Of a stretch of 64,000 bases of DNA, positions 1-9,381 are shown one piece after another. Each line of letters begins with the position of its first letter. Position 1 is the stretch's first letter. The translations under genes and the position numbers were made by a program. The stretch comes from CAZHGD01 sp964531735 (GTDB lineage: Bacteria > Armatimonadota > UBA10988). The stretch lies in the NCBI GenBank assembly GCA_964531735.1, contig CAZHGD010000014.1, positions 11,806 through 75,805 on the forward strand, in the 5' to 3' direction. The notes beneath the pieces were generated by a model. The model did not search any database. It was given only the letters and a program-made list of their open reading frames with translations, and was not told where the DNA came from.

Positions 1-2
1 AG

Positions 3-3000
3 ATGTTCCTGGCCGAGCTGTGCCGACTGCTCGAGGTGCCGCCGCCCGACCCGGCCGTCGGCCAGAACGCCGCCGACAGCTACGTGTTCGAGCGACAGGT
101 CACCTTCGACAACGGCGACGGCACCACCAGCCTCGGCCGCATCGACCTCTACCGGCGCGGCTGTTTCGTGCTCGAATCCAAACAGGGGACCTTGCGCAAG
201 GAGGCCGAGGACGCCGCCCGGCAGGCGCTGCTCGGGTTCGTGCCGAAGCGCAAGGCCGGCGCGGCCACGCGCGACACGCCCGGCTGGGACCAGGTCATGC
301 GCCGGGCCAAGGCCCAGGCCGAACGCTACGTGCGCGCCCTGCCGGCCGACGAGGGCCGGCCGCCGTTCGTGCTGGTGGTCGACGTCGGCCACGTGATCGA
401 GGTCTACGCGGAGTTCTCGCGCACCGGCGGCCTCTACGTGCCGTTCCCCGACCCGCAGAGCCACCGCCTGCGCCTGGCCGACCTGGCCGACGAGGCCGTG
501 CGCGATAGGCTGCGGCGGATCTGGCTCGCGCCGCTCGACCTCGACCCGTCGCGGCGCAAGGCGCGAGTCACCCGCGACATCGCCGAGCGGCTCGGCCGGC
601 TGGCCAAGGTGCTGGAGGACGACGGCCACGATCCCGAGGGTGTCGCCATCTTCCTCATGCGCTGCCTGTTCACCATGTTCGCCGAGGACGTCGGCCTCTT
701 GCCACCCGACGGGTTCACCAACCTGGTGCAGTCGCTGCTGGCCACGCCCGACAAGTTCCAGGGGATGGCCGGCGAACTGTGGCGCGCCATGAAGGTCGGC
801 GACTTCTCGGCCGCACTGCGCGACCGCGTGCTGCGGTTCAACGGCCGCCTGTTCGCCGACGCCGTGGCCATGCCGTTGAGCGCCGATCAGTTGCGCCTGC
901 TGTTGCAGGCCTCGGAGGCCGACTGGGCCGACGTCGAGCCGGCCATCTTCGGAACGCTCCTCGAACGCGCGCTGTCGCCGCTGGACCGGCACAAGCTGGG
1001 CGCGCACTACACGCCGCGCGCCTACGTCGAGCGGCTGGTGATGCCGACCATCATCGAGCCGTTGCGCGCCCGCTGGGCCGCGGTGCAGGCCGCCGCCGAG
1101 AAGCTGGACGGCGCGGGCGACCGGCCCGCGGCGGTGCGCGCGCTGCACGAGTTCCAGCGTGAGCTGTGTACGGTCCGCGTGCTCGACCCGGCCTGCGGCT
1201 CGGGCAACTTCCTGTATGTCACCTTGGAGCACCTCAAGCGCCTGGAAGGCGAGGTGCTCGACGCGCTGACCGCCCTCGGCGAGCACCAGGGCCTGCTGGA
1301 AGGCGCCGAGGTCACCGTCGGCCCGCACCAACTGCTCGGCCTGGAGGTCAACCCGCGGGCGGCCCACATCACCGAGTTGGTGCTCTGGATCGGCTACCTG
1401 CAATGGCACTTCCGCACCCACGGCCAGACCCCGCCGCGCGAACCGGTCCTGCACGACGACCACAACATCGAGTGCCGCGACGCGGTCCTGGCCTGGGACG
1501 CCGTGGAGCTGGTGCGTGATGAGCACGGCAAACCGGTCACCCGCTGGGACGGCCGCAGCACCAAGCCGCATCCGGTCACCGGCGATGAAGTACCCGACGA
1601 GACCAAGACCGTGCCGGTCTATCGCTACCTCAACCCGCGCCCGGCGGTGTGGCCGGAGGCGGATTTTGTGGTGGGGAATCCGCCGTTCATTGGCGGATGG
1701 TTGCTGCGGCAAGCCAAAGGCGACGGCTACGTCCAAGCCCTGTGGAGTGTCTATCCGTGGGTGCCCGAGAAGGCCGACTACGTTGCCTACTGGTGGGACC
1801 GCGCCGCTGAGGCAACCCGTGCTGGACGAGTTCGCGCGTTCGGACTGATCACCACCAATAGCATCAAGCAAGTGTTCCAACGGCGCGTACTCAGCCGCCA
1901 CATCAGTGCCGCAGAACGACCGCTGCGTCTGGCGTTCGCTGTGCCAGATCACCCGTGGACCGACGAGGAAACGTCAGCCGCCGTACGGATTGCCATGACG
2001 GTCGGTACAGCCGATGCAAGTTGCCAGCAGCACCTCGCCACGGTTGTCGGCGAGGTCGGCGGCGAGGCGACGATACAGTTGAGGCCGGTGTCCGTCCTCA
2101 ACGCAGACCTGTCGTCTGGTGCCGACCTGGACGCGGCGGTGGCGCTGCGCGCCAACTCGGGCATCTGCTCGCCAGGCGTCCAGCTCTACGGTGCCGGCTT
2201 CATACTGTCCGCCAACGAAGGCCACGCCATGCGCACCGCAGCGAGAACCGAGGCAGCGCGCGAGGTCATCCGTCCATACCTTAACGGCCGCGACCTGATG
2301 GCAAACGCGCGCGGCGCCTTCGTGGTAGACTTCTCAGGTCTCGCACGCGACGAGGCCGCATTCCTGCATCCGGAGGCGTACCAACACATCCTCGACCGCG
2401 TCAAGCCAGAGCGCGACCAGAACCGACGCGGGTCCATACGCGAGCTATGGTGGCGGTTCGGTTGGGAAAGGCCAGCCCTGCGGGCTGCATGCGCTGGACT
2501 GTCGCGCTTCATCAGCACGCCAGAGACCGCCAAGCACCGCGTCTTCGTGTTCGTGGACAGCGACTACCTGCCCGACAACAGGTTGACGAACGTAGCAACC
2601 GACGACCCGTTCGTTCTGGCTGTGGCATCGGCGAGGCCGCACACAGCATGGTCTTTGGCTGCCGGAGGTACACTGGAGGACCGTCCGGTCTACACCAAGA
2701 CCCGCTGCTTCGACCCCTTCCCCTTCGCCGACCCGCCCGAGCCGCTGAAGCAGCGCATCCGCGAGCTGGGCGAGGCGTTGGACGCCCATCGCAAGCGGCA
2801 GCAGGCGGCGCATCCGACGCTCACCCTGACCGACATGTACAACGTGCTGGAGAAGCTCCGCGCCGGCGAGGCGCTGACCGCCAAGGACAAGCTGGTCCAC
2901 GAGCAGGGCCTGGTCACCGTGCTGCGGCAGCTTCACGACGAGTTGGACGCGGCGGTGTTTGCCGCCTATGGCTGGCCGGCCGACCTGAGCGATGAGGAGT

Positions 3001-3380
3001 TGCTGGCGCGGCTGGTGGCGCTGAACGCCGAGCGCGCGGCCGAAGAGCGGCGCGGGCTGGTGCGCTGGCTGCGGCCCGACTATCAGAACCCGCACGGCAC
3101 GCCGGTGCAGACCACGCTCAACCTCGGCGAGGAGGCGGACGCGCCGGCCGGACCCGCCCCGGCTCGCCGAGCGCTCCCGACGCGGCTGACCGAGCAGCTG
3201 CAGGCGGTGCGCGAGGCGTTGTCGGCCGGTGACGGGCCGTTGACCGCCGACGACGTGGCGCGGCGGTTTGACGGCAAGCTCACCGCCAAGCGCCGAGCGC
3301 TACTCGCCGAACTGCTGGAGGCCCTGGCCGACAGCGGTCAGGCCAGGCGGGTGGATGCCACGCGGTTCGCGGCGAATTGA
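3..3380 (+). CDS. MmeI-like type IIL restriction-modification enzyme, 5' end cut by window
   Basis: This looks like a single-chain enzyme that methylates and cuts DNA. Near the N-terminus a PD-(D/E)xK nuclease signature is visible: D48 in GRIDLY, then E58-S-K60. The adenine methyltransferase part follows, with motif X as GAHYTP (333-338), motif I as DPACGSGNF (395-403) and motif IV as NPPF (559-562). The region after about 640 should hold target recognition. The chain of 1,125 residues is in the range of type IIL enzymes. MmeI relatives normally carry some 20 more residues before the equivalent of FLAELCRLL, so the true start probably lies left of the window and the first ATG here is likely internal. 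No separate methylase or specificity gene is visible downstream. The recognition site cannot be read from the sequence. DISARM or BREX methylases are less likely because the nuclease motif is fused. Confidence 0.85.
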   Translation: MFLAELCRLLEVPPPDPAVGQNAADSYVFERQVTFDNGDGTTSLGRIDLYRRGCFVLESKQGTLRKEAEDAARQALLGFVPKRKAGAATRDTPGWDQVMRRAKAQAERYVRALPADEGRPPFVLVVDVGHVIEVYAEFSRTGGLYVPFPDPQSHRLRLADLADEAVRDRLRRIWLAPLDLDPSRRKARVTRDIAERLGRLAKVLEDDGHDPEGVAIFLMRCLFTMFAEDVGLLPPDGFTNLVQSLLATPDKFQGMAGELWRAMKVGDFSAALRDRVLRFNGRLFADAVAMPLSADQLRLLLQASEADWADVEPAIFGTLLERALSPLDRHKLGAHYTPRAYVERLVMPTIIEPLRARWAAVQAAAEKLDGAGDRPAAVRALHEFQRELCTVRVLDPACGSGNFLYVTLEHLKRLEGEVLDALTALGEHQGLLEGAEVTVGPHQLLGLEVNPRAAHITELVLWIGYLQWHFRTHGQTPPREPVLHDDHNIECRDAVLAWDAVELVRDEHGKPVTRWDGRSTKPHPVTGDEVPDETKTVPVYRYLNPRPAVWPEADFVVGNPPFIGGWLLRQAKGDGYVQALWSVYPWVPEKADYVAYWWDRAAEATRAGRVRAFGLITTNSIKQVFQRRVLSRHISAAERPLRLAFAVPDHPWTDEETSAAVRIAMTVGTADASCQQHLATVVGEVGGEATIQLRPVSVLNADLSSGADLDAAVALRANSGICSPGVQLYGAGFILSANEGHAMRTAARTEAAREVIRPYLNGRDLMANARGAFVVDFSGLARDEAAFLHPEAYQHILDRVKPERDQNRRGSIRELWWRFGWERPALRAACAGLSRFISTPETAKHRVFVFVDSDYLPDNRLTNVATDDPFVLAVASARPHTAWSLAAGGTLEDRPVYTKTRCFDPFPFADPPEPLKQRIRELGEALDAHRKRQQAAHPTLTLTDMYNVLEKLRAGEALTAKDKLVHEQGLVTVLRQLHDELDAAVFAAYGWPADLSDEELLARLVALNAERAAEERRGLVRWLRPDYQNPHGTPVQTTLNLGEEADAPAGPAPARRALPTRLTEQLQAVREALSAGDGPLTADDVARRFDGKLTAKRRALLAELLEALADSGQARRVDATRFAAN

Positions 3381-3411
3381 CGGCCAAGCCGGCGCGCCGG
3401 ACCACCAGGCC

Positions 3412-3482
3412 GGACCGCGGGCGTCTCGCCCGCACGGCACCGGACCACACCGCCACGGCGGCGGGCGGGACGCCCGCGGTCC
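3412..3482. repeat. REP-like inverted pair (BIME-like)
   Basis: Two 22-nt arms, 3412-3433 and 3461-3482, are reverse complements with one mismatch and are separated by 27 nt. Each arm also contains its own hairpin: GCGGGCG, three loop bases, CGCCCGC. Two small palindromes facing each other between genes is the architecture of a bacterial interspersed mosaic element. The sequence differs from the REP family at 60.6-61.5 kb. It could also act as a terminator for the upstream methylase gene. Confidence 0.6.
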
Positions 3483-3558
3483 AGACCGTCGCCAGCGTGT
3501 CGGGAACTACCGCGTCGGGCGGTTCGTTCGGGATAGCTGAGCTACGGGGGGTGTCACC

Positions 3559-3948
3559 ATGATGACCACCAGACGGCAATGGCTCGCCGGACTGCTCGGG
3601 CTGCCGCTGCTGAGTCGCCAGGCGGCGGCCGCGCCGCTTCGCCGTGAGTTCGTCATCGAGGAGTTCCACATCGCCGGCTTCCAGTACCACGACGGCCCGC
3701 AGGTGCTGCCGAGCCTGTCGGAAGGGCAGGAACTGCGGCTGGTCAACGAGCCCGAGAACCCGCACGACGACAAGGCCGTGCGCCTCGAGTACGCCGGCCA
3801 TCATCTGGGCTACGTGCCGCGCACACGCAACCGGCCGATCTTCCGGCTGGTCGCTCAGGACGCACCGCTGCGCGTCGTCGCGGTCCACGTCAACCAGGAC
3901 CGCGAACCCTGGTTCGCCGTCTGGGTGCGCATCACCATGGTGGTCTGA
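3559..3948 (+). CDS. Exported HIRAN-domain protein
   Basis: A 129-residue protein. Its N-terminus (TRRQWLAG, then a Leu/Ala stretch ending in AAAAP near residue 26) looks like a Tat or Sec signal peptide. The remainder is a HIRAN domain, recognisable by the segments IAGFQYHDG, the spaced G..L.L, EPENPHDDKAV and LGYVPR. HIRAN domains usually sit in DNA-repair helicases such as HLTF or Rad5, where they bind DNA ends, and they also occur as stand-alone bacterial proteins. An export signal is hard to reconcile with DNA binding in the cytoplasm. The start is one of two adjacent ATG codons behind a run of G; the second would remove only one residue. The function of stand-alone HIRAN proteins is not established. 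Confidence 0.75.
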   Translation: MMTTRRQWLAGLLGLPLLSRQAAAAPLRREFVIEEFHIAGFQYHDGPQVLPSLSEGQELRLVNEPENPHDDKAVRLEYAGHHLGYVPRTRNRPIFRLVAQDAPLRVVAVHVNQDREPWFAVWVRITMVV

Positions 3949-3963
3949 CGCCGGGCCGCGGCC

Positions 3964-5352
3964 TTACGACCCAAACCGGAACGAGTAGAGGTCGGCATCG
4001 GCCAACTCGACACGCAACCGGACCGGTCTGCCCGCCACGGCGGCCAGGCTCGGTTGGCCCTTCCAGGCTACCGGGTGCTCGATCTCGTCACCGAACAGCA
4101 CCTCGCTGTCGGCCAGCGCAAAGCCGGGCAGCGGCTGGCCGTCGGCGCCGCACAACTCGAAGCGCATCGCGCCGGCGGCCGAGGTGGCGTAGTTGACCAC
4201 CAGGCGACTGCCCTGGAAGACCAGCGGCCGGGTGAGCAACTGGCCACCGGCCATCTCGGCGCGCACCGAGACGAAGCCGTCGGTGCGGATGACGCCGCGC
4301 CGGAAGCGCAGGTCCGGGTGCCGGTAGTGCTCGGTCCAGTACACCGACATCTCCGTCGGCGAGGTCTGGATGAGACCCCACGCGGGGTAGTTGGTGCGGT
4401 CGGTCCAACTACGCGGATCGGGTCCGGGCAGCAGGAAGCCTTCGGCCCAGCGCTCGAAATGGACGCCGTCGCGGCTGCTCATCAGCACGCCGTCGGAGAC
4501 GCCGGGCTCGTGGCGGTCGGGCCACTTGCGCCGCTCGGGCACGAAGCGGGCCGGCAAGCCGATCAGCAGGTGTGGCGCGCGGTGGTACGGCAGGATGTTG
4601 TTGGTGTAGAGGTGCTCTGGTTTGGCCGCGCCGTAGTTCAGCGCGACCGGCTGCGACCAGGTCAGGAAGTCCTTTGAGGTGGCCCGGTCGATGCAGCGCA
4701 CACCGTTGCGGAAGACGCGGAAGAAGCACACGTACTCGCCGTGGGCAGCGTCCCAGAAGGCCAGGTTGTGGCTGTCGAACGCGCCTTTGGTCAGGATCGG
4801 CTCGGGGCGCACCTGCCGCCAGTGATAGCCGTCGGGCGAGGCGAAGCCGAACAGCGGGTTGGCGCCGCCGACGGCCTTGTAGCGCTGGTCGGCCGGGGCG
4901 GCGGGATTGGTGTCGAGGAACGGCGAGAAGTTGTGGCTGCCCTGGCCCGACCAGACGATGTTGTTGTCCTTCGAGCCGCCGAAGGCCACCAGGCCCAGGC
5001 GTGGCCGCTCGAAGTGCCGGCCGTCACCGCTCTCGGCGGTGCAGACCAGTTCGGGATGGCCCGAGCCCTCTTCGCCGGAGCCACGGAAGTAGAGCCGCAC
5101 GCGGTCGCGGTCGCGGAAGACGGTCAGGTAGGCCGAGGTGGTGCCCTCGTGCGGCGCATCGGGCGCGAAGGCGATGTCTGCCGGCACCGGGTGGTGCAGT
5201 TGTCGGCGGGCCGAACCGGTCAGGCTGTCCACCAGCGCGGAGTCGACGAACAGTTCCAGCCGCGAGCCGATGTCGACGGGTTCGGCGGTGTTGGCGCCCG
5301 GCGCGGTGGCGGACAGACAGAGCAGCATTGCGCTGTTGAGCGAAGCGACCAT
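3964..5352 (-). CDS. Secreted GH32/GH43-like five-bladed propeller protein
   Basis: A predicted secreted protein of 462 residues related to the GH32/43/62/68 propeller superfamily (invertase or arabinanase fold). The opening motif after the signal peptide, LELFVDSALVD, followed by HHPVP, the HEGTTSAY stretch and RLYFRG, is characteristic of a group common in planctomycete-like genomes and usually annotated as GH32-like. The substrate is unknown. The start at 5352 is chosen because AGGAG lies eight bases before it and the resulting N-terminus (MVASLNSAMLLCLSA) is a good Sec signal. A longer frame begins with GTG at 5382. The gene is convergent with the HIRAN gene; their stops are about 15 bases apart. 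Confidence 0.65.
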   Translation of the reverse strand: MVASLNSAMLLCLSATAPGANTAEPVDIGSRLELFVDSALVDSLTGSARRQLHHPVPADIAFAPDAPHEGTTSAYLTVFRDRDRVRLYFRGSGEEGSGHPELVCTAESGDGRHFERPRLGLVAFGGSKDNNIVWSGQGSHNFSPFLDTNPAAPADQRYKAVGGANPLFGFASPDGYHWRQVRPEPILTKGAFDSHNLAFWDAAHGEYVCFFRVFRNGVRCIDRATSKDFLTWSQPVALNYGAAKPEHLYTNNILPYHRAPHLLIGLPARFVPERRKWPDRHEPGVSDGVLMSSRDGVHFERWAEGFLLPGPDPRSWTDRTNYPAWGLIQTSPTEMSVYWTEHYRHPDLRFRRGVIRTDGFVSVRAEMAGGQLLTRPLVFQGSRLVVNYATSAAGAMRFELCGADGQPLPGFALADSEVLFGDEIEHPVAWKGQPSLAAVAGRPVRLRVELADADLYSFRFGS

Positions 5353-5424
5353 GAGCCATGCTCCTGGCCGCTGGTTGGCCACCGCGGCGCGGCTACCTGC
5401 CGCGCGCCGCCGCCGACGCGCGGG

Positions 5425-5874
5425 TCAGCACGGTTGGTGGTTGCACGACGACCAGTAGCTCAGCACCTGCCCCATGGTGGCCTGCAAGGCATCCATGCCG
5501 AACGGCTTGACGATGTAGCTGTTGGCATGGTTCTGGTAGGCCAGGACCACGTCACGGGACGAGTCCGAGGTGGTCAGGACCACGACGGGAATCGCCCGCA
5601 GTGACGCGTCGGACTTCACCCGCTGGAGGACTTCGATGCCGTCGGCCTTGGGCAGCCGCAGGTCGAGGAGCACCAGCCCAGGGCGCTCGTCGTCTCCGCC
5701 GGTGCCACCTTCGGCGGCAAAGCGTTGCAGGAAGCGTATGGCCGCCTCGCCATCGGCCACGTGCGCCACGGTCGTGCCAGGTGAGACATCCGCCATCGCG
5801 GCAAGCACCAGTTCGGCGTGGTCGGGGTTGTCCTCGACCAGCAGCACCCGGGTCAGCGACTCTGTGGCCACCAT
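5425..5874 (-). CDS. Single-domain response regulator (Rcp1-like receiver)
   Basis: A stand-alone receiver domain of 149 residues with no output domain. The acidic pocket is E14-D15, the phospho-acceptor is D71 in LLDLRLP, the conserved hydroxyl is T101/T102 in VVVLTTSD, and the lysine is K123 in IVKPF. The sequence AELVLAAM after the first motif and the DSSRDVVLAYQNHANSYIVKP region resemble the Rcp1 family, partners of bacteriophytochrome-type kinases. The start at 5874 is fixed by GGGAGGT a few bases upstream; the reading frame stays open further upstream without family similarity. No kinase is adjacent, and the hybrid kinase at 42-45 kb carries its own receiver. Confidence 0.85.
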   Translation of the reverse strand: MVATESLTRVLLVEDNPDHAELVLAAMADVSPGTTVAHVADGEAAIRFLQRFAAEGGTGGDDERPGLVLLDLRLPKADGIEVLQRVKSDASLRAIPVVVLTTSDSSRDVVLAYQNHANSYIVKPFGMDALQATMGQVLSYWSSCNHQPC

Positions 5875-6178
5875 GCTACCTCCCGACCGCCGCAAGACGG
5901 GCTCCTGGCACCGGGCCCGGCCGGCGCAAGTTGCCGCTCTGGCTACTGCAGTCCCCGTCCGGCTCGGACTGCACCAGGTCCGCGGCTGGCAGAATCTGCC
6001 CAAGACCACTTGGCTGACCAACGCCGCTGACACCACCTAGACCGGTGCCCGCGCTCGGCGTCCCAGGTCAGCCAAGCAGCCCATACCCAGTGGTATCGCC
6101 CAACGCGCTGCCCGCGTCAACGCGCCCCAGGACACGTTGACGCAACAATCCACCGCGCCACCAACCGGCGGCCTGGCC
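5875..6178. other. Non-coding gap between nuoN and the response regulator
   Basis: This 304-base gap holds no supported gene. It contains the hairpin annotated at 6114-6143 and the ribosome binding site of the response regulator. On the minus strand a weak promoter-like TTGACG-N17-GATACC can be read from about 6119 to 6091, but the -10 matches only half the consensus. Confidence 0.6.
6114..6143 (-). terminator. Hairpin downstream of nuoN
   Basis: GCGTCAACG (6114-6122) and CGTTGACGC (6135-6143) form a perfect nine-base stem with a 12-base loop, 36 bases beyond the nuoN stop. There is no U-run, so it is either a weak or factor-assisted terminator of the nuo operon or a paired regulatory site. 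Confidence 0.4.
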
Positions 6179-7690
6179 CTAGAGAGCGAGGAACAGACCG
6201 AGCGGGGCCTTGACCAGCTCGATCAGCGCGCCGGCCTGGAGCATCAGCAGCACGGTGGCCACCGCGCAGACGCCCACCACCACGGGTGTGCAGAAAGCGG
6301 GTCGGAGGACCAGCCCGGGCGGCGGGGGCTGGTGGAACATCACCCGGACCACGTTCATGTAGTAGAACGCCGAGATGACGCTGTTGACCACAATCGCCGC
6401 GCCGAGCCACCAGTAGGGCGTGTACGAGACCGTCGAGACGAGGATCAGCAGCTTGCCGACAAAGCCGGCGGTGGGCGGGATGCCGGTGAGCGACAGCATG
6501 AACACCAGCATGGCGATGGCCATCGGCATCGAGCGGCGGGCCAGACCGGCGTAGTCCGCGATGCGCTCGCTGCCGCTGCTGCGCTGGTACCAGACGACCA
6601 CCGCGAAGGCGCCGGTGGTCATGAACAGGTAGGCAGCCAGGTAGACCAGCAGCGCCTCGACGCCCGGCGTCTGCGCGCCGCGGGCATCGCAGTAGTTGCA
6701 GGCCACCGCCGCCAACATGTAGCCCGCGTGCGCCACGCTGCTGTAGCCCAGCAGGCGCTTCAGGTTGGTCTGGAGCAGCGCCAGCAGGTTGCCCACGAAC
6801 ATGGTCGCCACCGCGATGATGGCGAGCAACACGCGCCAGTCGAGAACCGGCTCGGCGAAGTCGCGCAGGCCCAGGCCGAGGATGAAGAACCGCGTCAGGA
6901 CGGCGAACGCCGCGCCCTTCGAGCCGACGGCGAGCAGCGCCGCCACCGGGGTGGGCGCGCCTTCGTAGATGTCGGGCGCCCACTGGTGGAACGGCACCGC
7001 GGCCACCTTGAAGCCCATGCCGACGAGCACCAACGCCACGGCGACCAGCTTCAGCATCTCGTTGCCCGGCTGGTGGTAGGCCCGGGCGATGTCGAGCAGC
7101 GCCGTGGAACCGGCCAGCCCATAGAGGAACGAAAAGCCGTAGAGCATCACGCCCGAGGCCACGGCACCGTAGATCAGGTACTTGAGCGAAGCCTCGCCCG
7201 ACCGCATCGTTTCGCGTTCGCTGGCCTTGTCGCGCCCCAGCAGGAAGCCCACCAGGATGTAGCTGGCGATGCTCAGGTACTCGAACGACAGGTAGACCAT
7301 CACCAGATCGTTGGCGCCGGCGAGCAGCACCACGGCCAGGAGCGTGAACACCAGCAGGGCGAAGTAGACGCCGCGCTCGGCGCGGATGTGCTCCAGGTAG
7401 TCCATGCTGATCAGGACCACCAAGGCACCGAGCACGATGGCCAGGAGGCGGAAGAAACGCAGGAAGTCATCGGCGCGATAGAGCCCGCCGAACAGGTTCT
7501 CCGGCGGGTTCGCGCCGGCCCCGACGCCAGCCGCGGGCAGCAGGCACAGCAGCAGACCGCCGAGCGCCACGTAACCAAGGCGGTGCTTGCGCCGCGGATC
7601 GCCGATGGCGATGTCGAGCAGGAGCAGCACCAGCCCCAGCACCAGCAGGGCAGTTTCGGTGGCCAGCGAGCCCCAGGGGAATCCGGTCAC
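6179..7690 (-). CDS. nuoN: NADH-quinone oxidoreductase subunit N
   Basis: A 503-residue, highly hydrophobic protein, one of the three Mrp-antiporter-like proton-pumping subunits of respiratory complex I. It has the typical succession of about 14 transmembrane segments and the family stretches SLKYLIYGAVASG, GFKVAAVPFHQWAPDIYEG and the LLGYSSVAHAGYML region. It is the last gene of the nuo operon. The start is GTG at 7690 with AGGAG seven bases upstream; that ribosome binding site overlaps the stop codon of nuoM. Confidence 0.95.
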   Translation of the reverse strand: MTGFPWGSLATETALLVLGLVLLLLDIAIGDPRRKHRLGYVALGGLLLCLLPAAGVGAGANPPENLFGGLYRADDFLRFFRLLAIVLGALVVLISMDYLEHIRAERGVYFALLVFTLLAVVLLAGANDLVMVYLSFEYLSIASYILVGFLLGRDKASERETMRSGEASLKYLIYGAVASGVMLYGFSFLYGLAGSTALLDIARAYHQPGNEMLKLVAVALVLVGMGFKVAAVPFHQWAPDIYEGAPTPVAALLAVGSKGAAFAVLTRFFILGLGLRDFAEPVLDWRVLLAIIAVATMFVGNLLALLQTNLKRLLGYSSVAHAGYMLAAVACNYCDARGAQTPGVEALLVYLAAYLFMTTGAFAVVVWYQRSSGSERIADYAGLARRSMPMAIAMLVFMLSLTGIPPTAGFVGKLLILVSTVSYTPYWWLGAAIVVNSVISAFYYMNVVRVMFHQPPPPGLVLRPAFCTPVVVGVCAVATVLLMLQAGALIELVKAPLGLFLAL

Positions 7691-7700
7691 GAGACAGCTC

Positions 7701-9365
7701 CTACAGCCGCAGCGTGGTCAGCAGGTGGTAGCTGTACTGGTTGATCAGTTCCAGCACCACCGGTCCGGGCACCAGACCGATGGCCAGGCTCAGCGCCACC
7801 AGCGGCGCCATGGTCACCAACTCGGCCACGTTCATATCGCTCAGCCGGCCATGCGCCTTCTCGACGATGCCTTCGTTGACCGTGCCGAAGAGCACTCGCT
7901 GGAGCATCCAGAGGAAGTACGCCGCGGTGATCAGCACACCCAGAATGGCGACGCAACTCAGGTGCAGCAGTGTCTGCCCTTCGGGATTGCCCAGCCGCCA
8001 GGCTTGCAGCGCCGTACCGATGGACCCGACGAAGACATGGAACTCGGCCACGAAGCCGGCCAGCGTCGGCAGACCCAGCGAGGCGAACGAGAGCACCATC
8101 AGCACGCCGCTGTACTGCGGCACCAGCTTCATGATGCCGCCGTAGTCGGCGATCATCCGCGTGTGCGTGCGCTCGTAGATGATGCCCACCAGGAAGAACA
8201 GCCCAGCGGTGATGACCCCGTGGCAGACCATCTGGAGCACCGCGCCGTTGACCGCCATGGTTGCCTGCCGCGCCAGATCGGCGTTGCCGCGCAGGTCACC
8301 GGCCACCATCATCGCCGCGCCGACCCCGAGCATGACGTAGCCCATGTGGTTGACCGACGAGTAGGCGACCAGCTTCTTCAGGTCCTGCTGAGCCATGGCC
8401 ACCAAGGCGCCGTAGACGATGGCGATCACCGCCAGGATCACCACGTAGAGGCCGAATGCCTGGCACTGCTGCGGCAGAATCGGCAGCAGCACGCGCAGGA
8501 AGCCATAGGTGCCCAGCTTCAGCAGCACGCCGGCCAGGATCACCGAGCCGGCGGTCGGGGCTTCGACATGGGCGTCGGGCAGCCAGGTGTGGAACGGCCA
8601 CATCGGCACCTTGATGGCGAAGCCGAGGAAGATGCCCCAGAACATCAGCGCGCCGGCCAGCGCCGGCAAGGCCAGCTTCTGCACCGGCTGCATCGCCGCC
8701 AACTCGAGGATGCTGAACGTGGCCACCCCCACACGCCCGCTGAGGATGTACAGGGCCGCGATGGACAGCAGCATGGTCAGGCTGCCCACCAGCGTGTACA
8801 GGAAGAACTTGATCGCCGCGTACTCCCGCCGGACCCCACCCCAGATGAGGATCAGGAAGTACATCGGCACCAGGCCGATCTCGAAGAACACGTAGAACAT
8901 GAACAGGTCGAGCGACACGAAGACGCCGAGCATCGCGGTTTCGAGCAGCAGGAAGAACGCGTAGTACCACTTCACGCGGTCCTTGATCACGTCCCACGAG
9001 TAGATCACCACCAGCACCATCAGGATGGTGGTCAGCAGGATCAGCGGCAGGCTGAGCCCGTCGACACCGACCTCGAAGTTGATGTTGAGCTGGCTGATCC
9101 AGGCGCGGCGCGCGCCCAGCGGCGGCTGGAACACATAGCTGCCGCGGCCGGCCTCGGCCGCCGGATCGGGCCGGTAGTCGAGATGCTGCTGCTCGGCGGG
9201 CAGGCTGACGAACCGGTAGTAGGCATCGCCGGAGGCCAGCAGCGTCAACACGACGGTCAGCAAGGCGATGGCCTTGATGGTGCGCTCCTGCGTGGCCGGG
9301 ACGAACAGCAGGGCCACGAAGCCGACCAGCGGCAGGAACGTCATGACCGTCAGCACGTTACTCAT
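7701..9365 (-). CDS. nuoM: NADH-quinone oxidoreductase subunit M
   Basis: A 554-residue membrane subunit of complex I from the antiporter-like family. Diagnostic segments are FFEIGLVPMYFLI near the middle, IKVPMWPFHTWLPDAHVEAPTAGS and the VAYSSVNHMGYVML loop, where the conserved glutamate and lysine of the proton channel lie. The start is ATG at 9365 with GGAGG eight bases before it. It lies between nuoL (16-base gap) and nuoN (10-base gap), so it is certainly co-transcribed. Confidence 0.95.
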   Translation of the reverse strand: MSNVLTVMTFLPLVGFVALLFVPATQERTIKAIALLTVVLTLLASGDAYYRFVSLPAEQQHLDYRPDPAAEAGRGSYVFQPPLGARRAWISQLNINFEVGVDGLSLPLILLTTILMVLVVIYSWDVIKDRVKWYYAFFLLLETAMLGVFVSLDLFMFYVFFEIGLVPMYFLILIWGGVRREYAAIKFFLYTLVGSLTMLLSIAALYILSGRVGVATFSILELAAMQPVQKLALPALAGALMFWGIFLGFAIKVPMWPFHTWLPDAHVEAPTAGSVILAGVLLKLGTYGFLRVLLPILPQQCQAFGLYVVILAVIAIVYGALVAMAQQDLKKLVAYSSVNHMGYVMLGVGAAMMVAGDLRGNADLARQATMAVNGAVLQMVCHGVITAGLFFLVGIIYERTHTRMIADYGGIMKLVPQYSGVLMVLSFASLGLPTLAGFVAEFHVFVGSIGTALQAWRLGNPEGQTLLHLSCVAILGVLITAAYFLWMLQRVLFGTVNEGIVEKAHGRLSDMNVAELVTMAPLVALSLAIGLVPGPVVLELINQYSYHLLTTLRL

Positions 9366-9381
9366 CGGACCGACCTCCGCC

